Under the pieces are notes generated by a model. That model did no database searches, had not been told where the DNA came from, and saw only the letters and a list, made by a program, of their open reading frames with translations. A stretch of 64,000 nt of DNA from Yarrowia lipolytica (lineage: Eukaryota; Ascomycota; Dipodascomycetes; Dipodascales): assembly GCF_001761485.1 (NCBI RefSeq), contig NC_090770.1, positions 2,170,001 through 2,234,000 of the forward strand. The letters are read 5' to 3'. Shown here in pieces: positions 19,041 through 29,273 of this stretch. A program made the position numbers and the translations under genes. The first letter of the stretch is position 1; the number at the start of each line of letters is the position of its first letter.

Positions 19041-21077
19041 TTAAGTTTGATTAGCTGCTCTAGGCCGGCGAGTACGGGTCGAAGGAGGAGGTGGCAACCC
19101 TACGTCAGGCCAGAGCAATTTGCCCATTCGCAATGAGTCCAAAATATTATCGCCCTTGCGTGTCCGCGATTCTTTGTTGCGGCACACCTTTTCAGCGTCC
19201 CGCGCTGTAGCCTGAGAACCGATATCCGCGTTCCACTCTCTCCCCAAAAGACCCGTTAGGTGGCTCCATACTCCGGTCGATAGAGCTGCGTCAGAGTAGC
19301 CTCCTTCGAGTAAAGAGAGAAGCTTGCCCTTGTAATAAGACGCCAGTGCGGCCGAGTCCTTGGAAAAGCGGTGGTAGAACTCCACAGGCACGTTCACCGA
19401 GTGTCGCTGCATGCCCTTACCTTCATGCTCGGATGCATCAAAGCCAGCTGATAGCACCACCAAGGGCTTAAACTCGCGCCCTGCCTCCCGAGCCTCACGC
19501 TGGGCCCTGAAAAAGAACTCGTTGGCCTTTTCGAATAGCACACAGTACTTTCTGTAGAGCTGCCAAAACTCCTCTTCGGTTTCGTACGGCTCAAGATGGA
19601 CGTTCCAAATGGCTAGACCATGGCCCATGAGACAAGTAGACGCATTTCTAAGGGCATCTGGAGTGGCATAGCCTAGCTCTGTAGGGAAACTGTTGATGTC
19701 ATGCACACTAAAATACCCAATGGTGGGAGACGGATAGGAGTGCTTCTTCTCGGGCTCAGGGGTGTGTTCGGGCGTGGTGTCTGCACCCACGTTCACCTGC
19801 GACCAACAAATGTCTTGTGACCCATCTCCGTGGTGCAGATCAAAATCAAGGATGACTGCATGTGTCACGCCGTATTGCTTAGCAGCATATTGGATGGCCA
19901 CATGGGCATTGTTGATTAGACAGAACCCGGAAGGGTCGCAGGCGTGACAATGGTGCCCTGGCGGTCTAATGTTAACAAACGCCTGCGAAAAAGTGCTTGT
20001 CTTTCCCTCGGGAGGTGGTGTGTCGCCAATTGAGAGTTTCTGGAGAGTTTCGGAGACATCTGAATCATACAGTGCGTCCACACCACGCTCAACTGCACCT
20101 ACCACGCCCTTTAGAGCAGTCAGTGTCTCAGGGGACAAATAGATGTCACCCTCGGGCCAACCAGGAGGCAGTTCCAATTGGCCAGCTTCAAGCTTGTCCT
20201 TTGATTCCAGACACAGCTTCTCCAGCAAGTTGATATACTCAACGCCATGGACAGCTGTCACATGCTCACTGGACAAATTAGCCTGTCTGACAGACTCTTC
20301 AATCTCAAACTTGCCCGGGTTGTTTGCGATAGCCGCGCCAACACCTAGAGATGTAGCCTTGAGCCGCTCGGGTCGTTCCACCAACGAGTCCTTGTATTTT
20401 TTTCCCATCCATGAACGACCAAAAGTGTGTTTGTACGATAGGGGAGATTGAACAATTAGCGTCTGGGCAGTTCCCGAGAAGCACCCAGGATATATCTTGT
20501 CAATTGCAATCTTGAATGACGTCACAGCGTCGTAATCATCTGAGGAGGTGGCCACAATCTTGTGAACAGGTGTCTCAGGGACAACTGCAGGGGTTTCTGT
20601 TTTCAAGGGAGTGGCTTCAGGGGTGGCCAACTTGAGCGGAGTTGCTTCAGGAGTATTTCTGTGACTGACATGAGGGGTCTGAAATTGTGTGGAAGGTATG
20701 GCTGGACTTGAGTGTCGTGAAGAATGGCCCGAATGAGGTGCTGAGGGAGGTACTGAAGACACAGTACCAGAGGCACCCATGTCGAACAGAGCTGGGTCGA
20801 TAGCTGCTCCATCCTCCAGTCCAGGCTCCTGCTTGATATATCCGTTATATCGCTGTCCATGAGACATGTCTTCACCTCCTGGGGCGGATCGTGTATGCGG
20901 CGTGTAATAGGCGCTTGGTGTTTGGGGTGGCTCTTGTTTCACAACTTGGGGGGTATAAGGCTGCTGGGTGTGAGATTGTTGCTGAAAATTCTTGTCCCAC
21001 GGTTTGGGGATTCGATGGTTTCCATTTGGCTGTTGACTGCCGTTTTCAGGTGTCTGTTGCCGCTCCTGATACTCCAT
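19041..21077 (-). CDS. HOS3: Histone deacetylase, Hos3 type
   Basis: Zinc-dependent class II-like lysine deacetylase. 678 residues from ATG 21077 (MEYQERQQTPENG). The frame is open 77 codons further up, but that part looks like leader sequence. Residues 1 to about 240 are Pro/Gln/Ser-rich and disordered. The catalytic domain then shows RPPGHHCHACDPSGFCLIN near residue 370, with the paired active-site histidines, the zinc ligands in ILDFDLHHGDGSQD near 410, SAGFDASEHE and the late LLEGGYS motif. The CHAC-DPSGFCLIN version and the inserted Pro-rich loops favour Hos3 over Rpd3/Hda1. The catalytic residues look intact. The disordered N-terminal part has several TPEATPLK-like repeats. Confidence 0.9.
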   Translation of the reverse strand: MEYQERQQTPENGSQQPNGNHRIPKPWDKNFQQQSHTQQPYTPQVVKQEPPQTPSAYYTPHTRSAPGGEDMSHGQRYNGYIKQEPGLEDGAAIDPALFDMGASGTVSSVPPSAPHSGHSSRHSSPAIPSTQFQTPHVSHRNTPEATPLKLATPEATPLKTETPAVVPETPVHKIVATSSDDYDAVTSFKIAIDKIYPGCFSGTAQTLIVQSPLSYKHTFGRSWMGKKYKDSLVERPERLKATSLGVGAAIANNPGKFEIEESVRQANLSSEHVTAVHGVEYINLLEKLCLESKDKLEAGQLELPPGWPEGDIYLSPETLTALKGVVGAVERGVDALYDSDVSETLQKLSIGDTPPPEGKTSTFSQAFVNIRPPGHHCHACDPSGFCLINNAHVAIQYAAKQYGVTHAVILDFDLHHGDGSQDICWSQVNVGADTTPEHTPEPEKKHSYPSPTIGYFSVHDINSFPTELGYATPDALRNASTCLMGHGLAIWNVHLEPYETEEEFWQLYRKYCVLFEKANEFFFRAQREAREAGREFKPLVVLSAGFDASEHEGKGMQRHSVNVPVEFYHRFSKDSAALASYYKGKLLSLLEGGYSDAALSTGVWSHLTGLLGREWNADIGSQATARDAEKVCRNKESRTRKGDNILDSLRMGKLLWPDVGLPPPPSTRTRRPRAANQT

Positions 21078-21889
21078 CTTGGTTGTTGTTTTGGTGGAGT
21101 GCAGATGTAACGCGTCATGTGTGGACTTAATCTGAACCGTATATTTGAGACATGAGATAGGGTGTTTACTGAAACGGAGAGTGTTCATGTGACCAGAAAA
21201 GGGATTGAGGACACATTTGGACTTTGAAAACTTCATAGACAAATACTTCTTGACACCCTGACTGATGGCTTCTCCACATGTATGTATTGTACCTGTAGCC
21301 CACCTCATCTCCTACCAAGCTTGGCTAAACGAGAGCTTTAGTCTATAGACAATCAGCCTCAACGGCTGGACATCAGGTTTTGAGAGGTACAAATCACAGT
21401 TTGTTTTTTGCTAAAATTGTTCAAGAGTACCACGTGTAATCTCTCACTTGTTCCTGTCACAAAAATACCCCTAGTTACGTATCCCTCAATTCTGGTATTC
21501 GTATTTGTATTTCTCAAGTCATGTGTGAAGGAACTTAATTTAAGAAAGGGGCTGGTATACGGATATGCACTACGTTCGAGTGTGTACTTCTTTACCACAC
21601 CGTCCAAGGGCAAGTACAGCACCACCATATATAAGGATGCAGCATATACAATACACACGTTTATTTTGATCACGCACCCATTTATCTATCATATATCACC
21701 CTCCCACCATGTTACAAATGGGGTATGTCACCAACGGTTTAGCGCGTTTTGAACCCTGGCCTTGGTGAGGAAACTCAATTGGGGTTACCCTGCCGAGAGC
21801 TGGGGTAATTTGCCAGCGCCACTTATCCCAACTCGCCGACGAAAATCGAACCTCGTACTTCCACACCACACAACACCACACACTCAACC
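21078..21889. other. Divergent promoter region HOS3/YRA1
   Basis: About 0.8 kb, non-coding by inspection. Includes a TATATAAG element 255 bp upstream of YRA1 and pyrimidine-rich sequence just before the YRA1 start. Confidence 0.5.
21628..21635 (+). promoter_or_regulatory. Candidate TATA box of YRA1
   Basis: TATATAAG, 255 bp upstream of the YRA1 ATG. If used, it implies a leader of roughly 200 nt. Confidence 0.4.
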
Positions 21890-23624
21890 ATGTCCAACCT
21901 CGACCAGTCCCTCGACGAGATCATCTCCGCTGCCCCCAAGCGATCCAACCGAAAGAACCGACGAGGAGCAAGCGCTGCTGGAAACGGTGGAGTCCAGAAG
22001 GCCACCCCTGCCGCCCCCAAGGCTGGTACCCCCAAGAACAAGCAGCAGAAGCAGCAGCAGCAGAAGAAGGTCGCTGCTATTGTCAACCCCATTGACGAGG
22101 CCAAGAAGCTCGCCAGCAAGGTCATTATTTCCAACCTGCCCCAGGACATTGGCGAGGACGCCATTCGAGTATGTTAAACCGAAGATACACACACGCGACA
22201 CTGCTAGAGTGATGCGTGGAGTGGACTCAGTTGCACCTGCAGCCTCAAGGCGCACACAGCAACATCAACGGAGCTGATACCGATTCGTGAACGCTTTCTT
22301 CGAAAGTCAGTAGCAAGGGAAGTTGCCATTTTTGTGATGGCAGCACCTCATTCAACAGTAGCCAGTATTTCTGCTCTGCAAAATTCTTGGTGAAGAGTAA
22401 CCGAATTTCCTTCTTTTTAGGAATAAGGTGAAGAGTAGCCAGACGCTTCCCAGTGAAGAATGTGGTGAAGTGATACGCGGTTTCGGGAGCAGATCTGGAT
22501 CGTCCTCGGACTGATTCCTGCGCTCACGGCCATGCTTATATGGCCAACCGACATTCCGAGAACTGAAACTGAACGGCCTTTTCAAAAACAGCTGCTAGAG
22601 AGCTGAGAGCGGTGGGTTTTGCTTGTTGTCATAATGGAGAGAAAGATCGAAAGCACTCATTGCTAATGTGACACGAGCCGGATTGAAAGCTGATGATCAA
22701 AGACCTGCGCATATTCCTTGCCTTGTCTTTGCAGCTGTGCGAGGGAAGAAAAATCCATGTCCAGTTTCAGAAGTCAGCCCCTGGAGGCTGGCAAACCTGT
22801 TGCAAATTGCTTGTCGCAGGTTGTCCCTATTACTGGGATTTCTCAGGAATGAAAGTCTGCACCAGCCTGGCTGGGTCAGAGTTAAAGCCGCCAGTAAGAC
22901 ATTGTATAATCCTTGTCAGATTCCTCTGACACTCATTTATGCTCTGCTTTGCTCCCCATTTTCGGATCAGTTCCGTTGTGATTCACGTGATTCCTTAAGA
23001 ACTCGTGCTGACCATTAGGACTACTTCAAGACTGAGATCGGACCCATTTCCGCCTGCACCATGGTCTACAACAAGGGTGGACACCCTGCCGGAATCGTCA
23101 ATGTCACCTTCAAGCGACAAGGTGATGCTGCCAAGGCCGCCGACAAGTTCAACGGTACTTCCATCGACCGTGGAAAGCGATACATGAAGGTGAGCAGCTA
23201 GACATAACAGAGGAGGATCAAGAGAATCAAGAGGAGGGAAATGCCGGCGACAGTGACGACAAATTACGACCATGACACCATCAAATTGACACTCTGCCTT
23301 ATTTGGACAGGCAGATGTTACTCTGGAGGAGGAATACCATTGATTGCCGTCTACTGCGTGCCGATAATTGCTTGAGACGAAGCGATTTGGATACTAACAC
23401 AGGTTGAGTTGGTTTACGACCCTTCCAAGACCCCTCTGTCTGCCCGACTCCAGCCCAAGCCCGAGCCTGCTCCCGCCAAGGCCACCGTCAACGCTGCCGC
23501 CAAGGCCAAGCAGCAGCAGCAGCAGCAGCAGAAGAAGAAGGCCACTAAGCCCAAGCCCAAGAAGGCCCCCAAGAAGACTGTGGAGCAGCTCGATGCCGAG
23601 ATGGCTGACTACTTCCAGGATTAA
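21890..23624 (+). CDS. YRA1: mRNA export factor Yra1 (ALY/REF), three exons
   Basis: Nuclear RNA-binding adaptor that joins TREX (Sub2/UAP56) and passes mRNA to Mex67. Exons are 21890-22168, 23019-23189 and 23403-23624, giving 223 residues (yeast 226). The N-terminal UAP56-binding motif is LDQSLDEIISAA. A basic Ala/Gln/Lys stretch follows. The RRM starts at KVIISNLPQDIGEDAIR, continues in exon 2 with DYFKTEIGPISAC and ends in exon 3 with VELVYDP. A Lys/Ala/Gln region and a second UAP56-binding helix, LDAEMADYFQD, close the protein. All exon joins are in phase. Intron 2 is ordinary (GTGAGC, CTAACACAG). Intron 1 is 850 nt with donor GTATGT and CTGAC in place of CTAAC, suggesting inefficient, regulated splicing. 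Confidence 0.95.
22169..23018 (+). promoter_or_regulatory. Long, weakly spliced first intron of YRA1
   Basis: 850 nt, lying after codon 93. Donor GTATGT and 3' end GCTGACCATTAG both differ from the GTGAGT and CTAACNNAG seen in the other introns here. The intron meets an in-frame stop at once (GTA TGT TAA), so unspliced RNA codes a truncated protein. In Saccharomyces the YRA1 intron is also very long, follows about 285 nt of coding sequence, has a non-consensus branch site and mediates autoregulation. A like role here is inference. Confidence 0.75.
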
Positions 23625-24513
23625 ATAGAATTTAATTGATGTATATTAGCTTTTTAATACTGGTCTTGAGTGTTCTGTGTTATGATAATTCCCCCTCAAG
23701 TGGATTCTATATCCTATGGTTGACCAATTGTACGTACTGTAGCTACTTGTACTGCATTGTAGTATTGTATGTGCTGTGTCACTCGTCTTTTGTACAATGT
23801 GTCATGGCGGCAGCCGTCAGAGAAGGATCTGCCGTAATATACAGAAGCAGTTAATCACGCCGAAACAGAGACTAAAAGTTCAGTACTGGCGAGGCGACCC
23901 CCTGTCATGGACTCCAAACCCTGTGCCTTGTTTCTGTATAGATAGCTACTGTACTTGTAGACGCTAATTATTTCCAATCATAAATTCGAAACATCGCCAT
24001 TCGCTCGTAGTATGATAGACTAACGGCCCTACCCCCAAACGATAGACAAATACACGAGTCTATGAAAACACTGCCTAATTAGAACGCGAAAAGGGGCATG
24101 CACAAACCTACTGGTACAGTATTGTATCATACTAAAAGCCCCATGATTATTAGTGCTCTAACGTGTAAGCCGGGTAGCCGAACCCCGTACTATTTTAGAC
24201 CCCGTTTCGGACAGAGTACAGGCCCATCAGTCTCGGCGTCCGTGCACTGTATACAACTTCTGACACATTTCCCCTCTGTGCTCGTGTTTGACAGCTCGTC
24301 CCCACCTCCTCGCACGGTCTCTTAACTCTCTTCGGTCTTGCGTATTTGCGCGTCTGCAAAAGGTTACTTTCCCCTGAGTACACTCAACTTGTTCCGCTAT
24401 ACGAAATTAAAGTTGGCCCCCTGTCGTTTACTTGTACATCAACCACACACATACAAGCCCAACACCTTACATCAGGATCTCTGGCCAGACCGCATCACCA
24501 CCTGGAGGACACC
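23625..24513. other. Intergenic region YRA1/AFI1
   Basis: About 0.9 kb. AT-rich YRA1 3' flank with clustered GTACTGTA and ACTTGTA words (23725-23770), then the AFI1 promoter. No gene recognised. Confidence 0.5.
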
Positions 24514-26382
24514 ATGCAGACGCTGAATCCGTTGCTCCACATCGAGTATGTCCTGGCGGCCGAGTTCGACATCGACGCAGGCCCTGTGGTCAAGTACCAA
24601 TACCCCGACACGCTTCCTGGCGACGAGCAACTCATGGCGGAGCTCATGCTGCCAGATCAGAGCCACGTGCGCAACCAGGACTGGACGATATTCTTTCTGC
24701 ACGACGAAAACGGGCTGCTCAAGTACCGCCCCAACGACAAGGGCGACATGTTCTACGTGCTCAACCTCGTCAATACCAAGTTCGATAAGGACGTGCGACG
24801 AGGCGCTATCGTCAAGAGTATGTGTCTGATTACGCGTTACCCCTACTTTCAGATCTTCAAGCCCGTGCTAATTCTCGCTCTGGACGAGTACTTTGACGCG
24901 CCGTCGCTCGACTGTCTCAAAAAGCTCTACAACAGCATCAACAGCATGAGTGTGGACCGCATGCCCTCCTTCTCGGCGTCAGAAAAACTGCTGCTGGCGG
25001 TTTCTGAGGACCATTCGCTGTTTGCCGAACGGTTTGGCGAGGAGGAGACGGCATCTATCGTCGACGAGAAAAACGCTCCTATTGATCCCAAAAGAAACTC
25101 GTCAGGGGAGAAACCCACATACTACATTGATCTCAAAAACAGAGGCCATCGGCTGGTAAGCACAGGAACGGTGCGAGATACACACTACTTTGACTCGTCG
25201 TTACAATACGGAGCCATGAAGATCCCCGTTAAGGTGCCAACGGCCATTTTCCCCGAAACGGTAGGCGACTTTTCGCTCATCCGACTGCTCAGAACCCTGC
25301 AAAGTGTCAAGGGTCCGTTCAAATCGGTCCACCCGCAACTAACTATCTTTGGGCCCACCACGCCACCGGTGATTGTGCTTATCAACGCGCTTCTGACCCA
25401 GAAACGGGTGCTCTTCATCGGATACAATACCCCTTCGGGCGATGTCGCCGACCACGTGCTGGCAGCCTGTTTCCTTGCATCTGGCGGAGGCATTCTGCGT
25501 GGGTTCACACGGTATGCTTTCCCTTACACAGATCTGTCAAAGGTGGACGATCTGCTAGAAACACCAGGTTTCATTGCTGGTGCCAAGAACCCTGCATTTA
25601 CCCACCACCCCACTTGGTACGATGTGGTTGTGGACATTGAAAACTTCACAATGGACATTTCCCCAGCAATCAGTTCTCCTGTGCCCAAGGAGAAAGACTC
25701 TAAGGGCACTAACCCTCTATTTGCAACGATATCTCAGGACGATATGATTTTCACAGACCAGATTAAACGTATGTTGACGGAACATTACGGTGAGTCGTCG
25801 ATTCGACACCGGTGCAGAAACTACCTGATTCGGTTTGTGCGAATCGCCATCTCTTACGAAGAGTACAAGTACAAACAGTCACAATTATGGCCTCGAAAGG
25901 CCCCGGAAAAGGACGCAGGGCACGGGTATGTGTGGAACTCGGGGACACGGCGTCTCTTGGACTTTCAAAACCTAGAGCCCGTTATTGAGGGCTGGCGTCA
26001 GAGTAGATCTTATAAGCTGGCTGCGGAGGACGAGCAGGAGAGACTAACCAACCCGGAAGCTCTGACCTTGGACGTGGAGCACTGTCTGGACAAGCTCAAG
26101 ATACAAACTCTCAACAACTCCGAGAGTGCAGCTATCTACACACTTTTGCATACACATGTGTCTGGGTATGACGACATCAACACCTTGTTGGTACATGCCA
26201 TTGACAACAATCTTTTCGAGGTTGCACTGGGGTTGGTTCACCGGTTCCCTGCTGCACGGGAGGCCACCTGTGAGCTCCTCGAGCGAATCAGAGCCCATCC
26301 TGCTGGTAAGCGGTTCTTTGATCGAATCAACCCTTTCCTTAAGGTGACCTTCTTCCGGATTATCGAAGACAAACGAAGCTGA
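24514..26382 (+). CDS. AFI1: Afi1-like DENN/SPA-domain protein (Arf3 pathway, polarity)
   Basis: 622 residues from ATG 24514 (MQTLNPLLHIEYVL); the frame runs 56 codons further up without typical protein sequence. The start EYVLAAEFDIDAGPVVKYQYP is the hallmark opening of the Arf3-interacting (Mesa/Afi1) N-terminal domain. It is followed by a downstream DENN-like 'stabilization of polarity axis' region: FSLIRLLRTL, then TPPVIVLINALLTQKRVLFIGYN, DHVLAACFLASGGGILRGFTRYAFPY. In Saccharomyces, Afi1 binds the small GTPase Arf3 and marks the polarity axis at the cell cortex; here this could relate to budding or the yeast-hypha switch. No transmembrane segment. The human relatives are DENN-domain GEFs; whether this protein has exchange activity is unknown. 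Confidence 0.8.
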   Translation: MQTLNPLLHIEYVLAAEFDIDAGPVVKYQYPDTLPGDEQLMAELMLPDQSHVRNQDWTIFFLHDENGLLKYRPNDKGDMFYVLNLVNTKFDKDVRRGAIVKSMCLITRYPYFQIFKPVLILALDEYFDAPSLDCLKKLYNSINSMSVDRMPSFSASEKLLLAVSEDHSLFAERFGEEETASIVDEKNAPIDPKRNSSGEKPTYYIDLKNRGHRLVSTGTVRDTHYFDSSLQYGAMKIPVKVPTAIFPETVGDFSLIRLLRTLQSVKGPFKSVHPQLTIFGPTTPPVIVLINALLTQKRVLFIGYNTPSGDVADHVLAACFLASGGGILRGFTRYAFPYTDLSKVDDLLETPGFIAGAKNPAFTHHPTWYDVVVDIENFTMDISPAISSPVPKEKDSKGTNPLFATISQDDMIFTDQIKRMLTEHYGESSIRHRCRNYLIRFVRIAISYEEYKYKQSQLWPRKAPEKDAGHGYVWNSGTRRLLDFQNLEPVIEGWRQSRSYKLAAEDEQERLTNPEALTLDVEHCLDKLKIQTLNNSESAAIYTLLHTHVSGYDDINTLLVHAIDNNLFEVALGLVHRFPAAREATCELLERIRAHPAGKRFFDRINPFLKVTFFRIIEDKRS

Positions 26383-26459
26383 GGATAGATGACACTTACA
26401 CACCAACAGTCATACACACCAACAGTCAGACACACCGACAGACACCGACAGACAGACGG

Positions 26460-26498
<39 letters not shown>

Positions 26499-26507
26499 TA
26501 CACACGC

Positions 26508-26549
<42 letters not shown>

Positions 26550-27012
26550 TTTCTAATGTCGCAACCTCTTCAGGTTATCTCGCACAGTTTTAATATCAAA
26601 CGCGGGTATGTAATTGTATGTAATCTAGTATTTATTTTCCATATGAATTGATGTGTAACTGCTTGTAGCTACTTGCACGAGTGCACTTCTACAATTACTG
26701 TACAGTATGTACCTTGGAATATGCCAACATCAATGCACATCCCAATTGAAGGCAAACGAACCTTGACCACGTGTAAGAGAGAAACGTGTTACGACGCGTC
26801 GATGGAAGTATGAGAGATACAATTGACAATCAAGTCAGCAGTAATACTCCTTGTAAACACGGCGACAGTTGCTAAATAAAATCAGAATGTCTCAAATCTA
26901 ATCAGAGGTCACACATACCCCGTTCGTTGGGGGAGACATTATTCCCAACCTTGATACGAGGTCGTCCATTTTCCACTGCATGTGAACCAACGTTATTACA
27001 AGTAGCTACACC
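26383..27012. other. Intergenic region AFI1/GPI14 with microsatellites
   Basis: Holds the two simple repeats listed separately and otherwise no gene. Confidence 0.5.
26430..26547. repeat. Adjoining (ACAG)n and (CT)n microsatellites
   Basis: An ACAG/ACGG tetranucleotide array to about 26499 and then an uninterrupted CT run at 26511-26547 (over 18 units). It begins about 50 bp past the AFI1 stop, so it is probably transcribed in the 3' UTR. A likely length-polymorphic marker. Confidence 0.95.
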
Positions 27013-28233
27013 ATGTCTCTGCTCACAACGAAGAACGTGCTGCTGGCAGCCATTGCCCTGCGGGTCGTGTTTTTCTACTATGGCCTCTACCAGGACGCCA
27101 CCATGGCCCTGCGGTACACAGATATCGACTACTACGTCTTCACCGACGCTGCAAGGTTCATGGCCAACGGACTGAGCCCATACGAACGAGAAACATACCG
27201 ATACACGCCTCTGCTGGCATGGCTGCTCCAGCCCACGACGCTCTGGTTCTCCTTTGGCAAGGCGGTGTTTGCTGCAGGCGACATTGTTGCTGGATACGCG
27301 ATCATTCGCGTCCTGAAGATGCAGGGGGTGTCTGACAAGAAGGCCGCTCTGTATAGCACAGTGTGGCTGCTGAACCCCATGGTAGCCACAATTAGCACCC
27401 GAGGCTCCTCCGAGGGTCTTTTGGGCGCGCTCATCGCTCTTCTATTGTGGGCAGTCTATGCCAAACAGTGGGTTGTGGCTGGTTTCATAGCCGGCTTCTC
27501 GGTCCACTTTAAGATCTACCCCATCATCTACATCCCCACAATCATCTGGGCCATGAACGACACCAATGTGAAGACCAACGGTGGCAAGCGAGTGTCTCTT
27601 GTCGAACAGGCCTTCAACTTCTTCACCAAGGAACGTCTCCTGTTTGGTTTCAGCGCAGCTCTCACATTCATCGCTTTGTTCTCTGCATGCTACCATTACT
27701 ACGGCCATGAATTCCTCCAGCACACATACCTACACCACCTGTCGCGAACCGACCACAGACACAACTTTTCACCCTACTCCACCCTGTTATACATGGTGTC
27801 TTCTAAGGCTGGACAGGCTGCTGAAGAACAGGCCCTGTTGCCCCCTCCTCAAACGTGGGCCTTTGTGCCCCAGCTGCTGCTGTCAGGAATCATTCTGCCA
27901 CTCAGCCTGGCCAAGATCTCCATGGTCAAAACCATGTTTCTGCAGACCTTTGTGTTTGTGACCTTCAACAAGGTGTGCACCTCGCAATACTTTATGTGGT
28001 ACATTGTTCTGCTGCCCTTTTACTTCAAGGACTCCAAACTCATGTCCCCTGGTCGCAAGGTGGTGTCTATCACCTTCGCAGTTCTCTGGGTCGTTGCTCA
28101 GGCTCTGTGGATCCAGCAGGGCTATGCTCTGGAGTTTTTGGGTCGGTCCACCTTCATGCAGTTGTGCTATGCCACTCTGGGCTTCTTTGTGGTCAACTGT
28201 TTTGGCATTGTGTTGCTGGTTGGAGATTTGTAA
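27013..28233 (+). CDS. GPI14: GPI mannosyltransferase 1 (Gpi14/PIG-M)
   Basis: ER enzyme that adds the first alpha-1,4-mannose, from dolichol-phosphate mannose, to the GPI-anchor precursor. 406 residues, as in the family (yeast 403). The N-terminal helix is followed by the luminal catalytic motif DID (residues 37-39) within RYTDIDYYVFTDAARF, then SPYERETYRYTPLLAWLL, both diagnostic of PIG-M. About ten further hydrophobic helices follow; WLLNPMVATISTRGSSEG and HFKIYPIIYIPTI are conserved blocks, and FNKVCTSQYFMWYIVLLP sits near the end. Partner Pbn1 (PIG-X) is not in this window. Convergent with the carrier gene downstream, 140 bp apart. Confidence 0.95.
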   Translation: MSLLTTKNVLLAAIALRVVFFYYGLYQDATMALRYTDIDYYVFTDAARFMANGLSPYERETYRYTPLLAWLLQPTTLWFSFGKAVFAAGDIVAGYAIIRVLKMQGVSDKKAALYSTVWLLNPMVATISTRGSSEGLLGALIALLLWAVYAKQWVVAGFIAGFSVHFKIYPIIYIPTIIWAMNDTNVKTNGGKRVSLVEQAFNFFTKERLLFGFSAALTFIALFSACYHYYGHEFLQHTYLHHLSRTDHRHNFSPYSTLLYMVSSKAGQAAEEQALLPPPQTWAFVPQLLLSGIILPLSLAKISMVKTMFLQTFVFVTFNKVCTSQYFMWYIVLLPFYFKDSKLMSPGRKVVSITFAVLWVVAQALWIQQGYALEFLGRSTFMQLCYATLGFFVVNCFGIVLLVGDL

Positions 28234-28373
28234 TATAAACACACAAGTACATAGATAACGAATGACTTTATATCGTTTCACAGTTGCATTATATTTTATT
28301 CTATTTGGTTTTGATCCTTGCCTACGCCGTGGTCATCAAATCTATCTTACTCTAAACACGACAGGGATATCAC

Positions 28374-29273
28374 TTACTTTCGGAAGCTTCGCAGAATAGC
28401 CAGGAAGATGATGGCAAAGTGGAAAAGCTGCTCCTTGAAGAAGAAAAGGAAGGCGGAGGTGAGCACGGACTGCACCACCTTGGTGTCCAGACCCTTGTAC
28501 AGACCGGCAATGCCCTCGTCGTTGATGATCTTTTTAATTCCGGACAGGAAGTTGAGCTGCTGGCCGTCCTTCTGCTTGACCTGCATTCGAGACTTGAGGG
28601 TGATGTAAGGATAAGTGACGGTGGTGGCCACAAGCTTGCCCAGGGCGCCGTAGAGGAAGGCGTCGATGGAGGTGAACTTTCGTCGCTTCTCCACTCGGTT
28701 CTTCAGCTGCTCGAAAATGGTGTACTGGAGAATGGGGTTGATGACAAGCACCAGGGCGGGAGCAATGCCGGAGAAGAAGGTCTTGAGGCCGTCCTTGGAG
28801 GCAATCTCCTTGATGGTGGCGAGAGTGCCCTGCTTCTTCTCGGACACAGTCATTCGGGTGTTGACGACCCAGATGGGGTTGGTCAGAACGACGGTGGCGG
28901 ATCCAGCAACGGCACCGGCGAGCATGGACTCACCAGTGGTCAGGTTCATGCTGGCAGCTCCAGCAGCGGCCTTGGAGAGCTGGAAGATGGTTCGTGACGA
29001 CTCGTAGAAGTAGTAGTAGACGAAGTTGGTGACGGAGATACCGAACAGAGCCGAGTCCAGACCGGAGTACAGACCAGCGATACCCTCTCGCTTGACGATC
29101 TTCCGGGCGGCAGCCAGGGCAGACAGCGTCTCAGCTTTGGAGTCCTTCTTGGTTCGCATGGACTCGGTCTGGGCTCGGGTGGACAGAGTGATGAGAGGGT
29201 AGGTGACGACCATTGAGAGGGCTCCTCCTCCGGCGCCGGCAAGGGCGTGAGCGACGTTATCGTTTTCGGCCAT
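28374..29273 (-). CDS. Peroxisomal carrier of the PMP47/SLC25A17 type
   Basis: 299 residues, six-helix mitochondrial-carrier fold. The three signature repeats read YPLITLSTRAQ, NPIWVVNTRM and YPYITLKSRMQ. The replacement of PX[D/E]XX[K/R] by YPLxTLxTRAQ and NPxWVVNTR is the mark of the peroxisomal PMP47/PMP34 branch, not of inner-membrane carriers. Such proteins exchange ATP/AMP, CoA or NAD across the peroxisomal membrane and support medium-chain acyl-CoA synthesis and beta-oxidation, important in an alkane- and lipid-eating yeast. Codon use is strongly biased (CGA, GTC, CTC), suggesting high expression. It could be the Ant1 functional equivalent; I leave the symbol blank because several paralogues exist in fungi. 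Confidence 0.85.
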   Translation of the reverse strand: MAENDNVAHALAGAGGGALSMVVTYPLITLSTRAQTESMRTKKDSKAETLSALAAARKIVKREGIAGLYSGLDSALFGISVTNFVYYYFYESSRTIFQLSKAAAGAASMNLTTGESMLAGAVAGSATVVLTNPIWVVNTRMTVSEKKQGTLATIKEIASKDGLKTFFSGIAPALVLVINPILQYTIFEQLKNRVEKRRKFTSIDAFLYGALGKLVATTVTYPYITLKSRMQVKQKDGQQLNFLSGIKKIINDEGIAGLYKGLDTKVVQSVLTSAFLFFFKEQLFHFAIIFLAILRSFRK

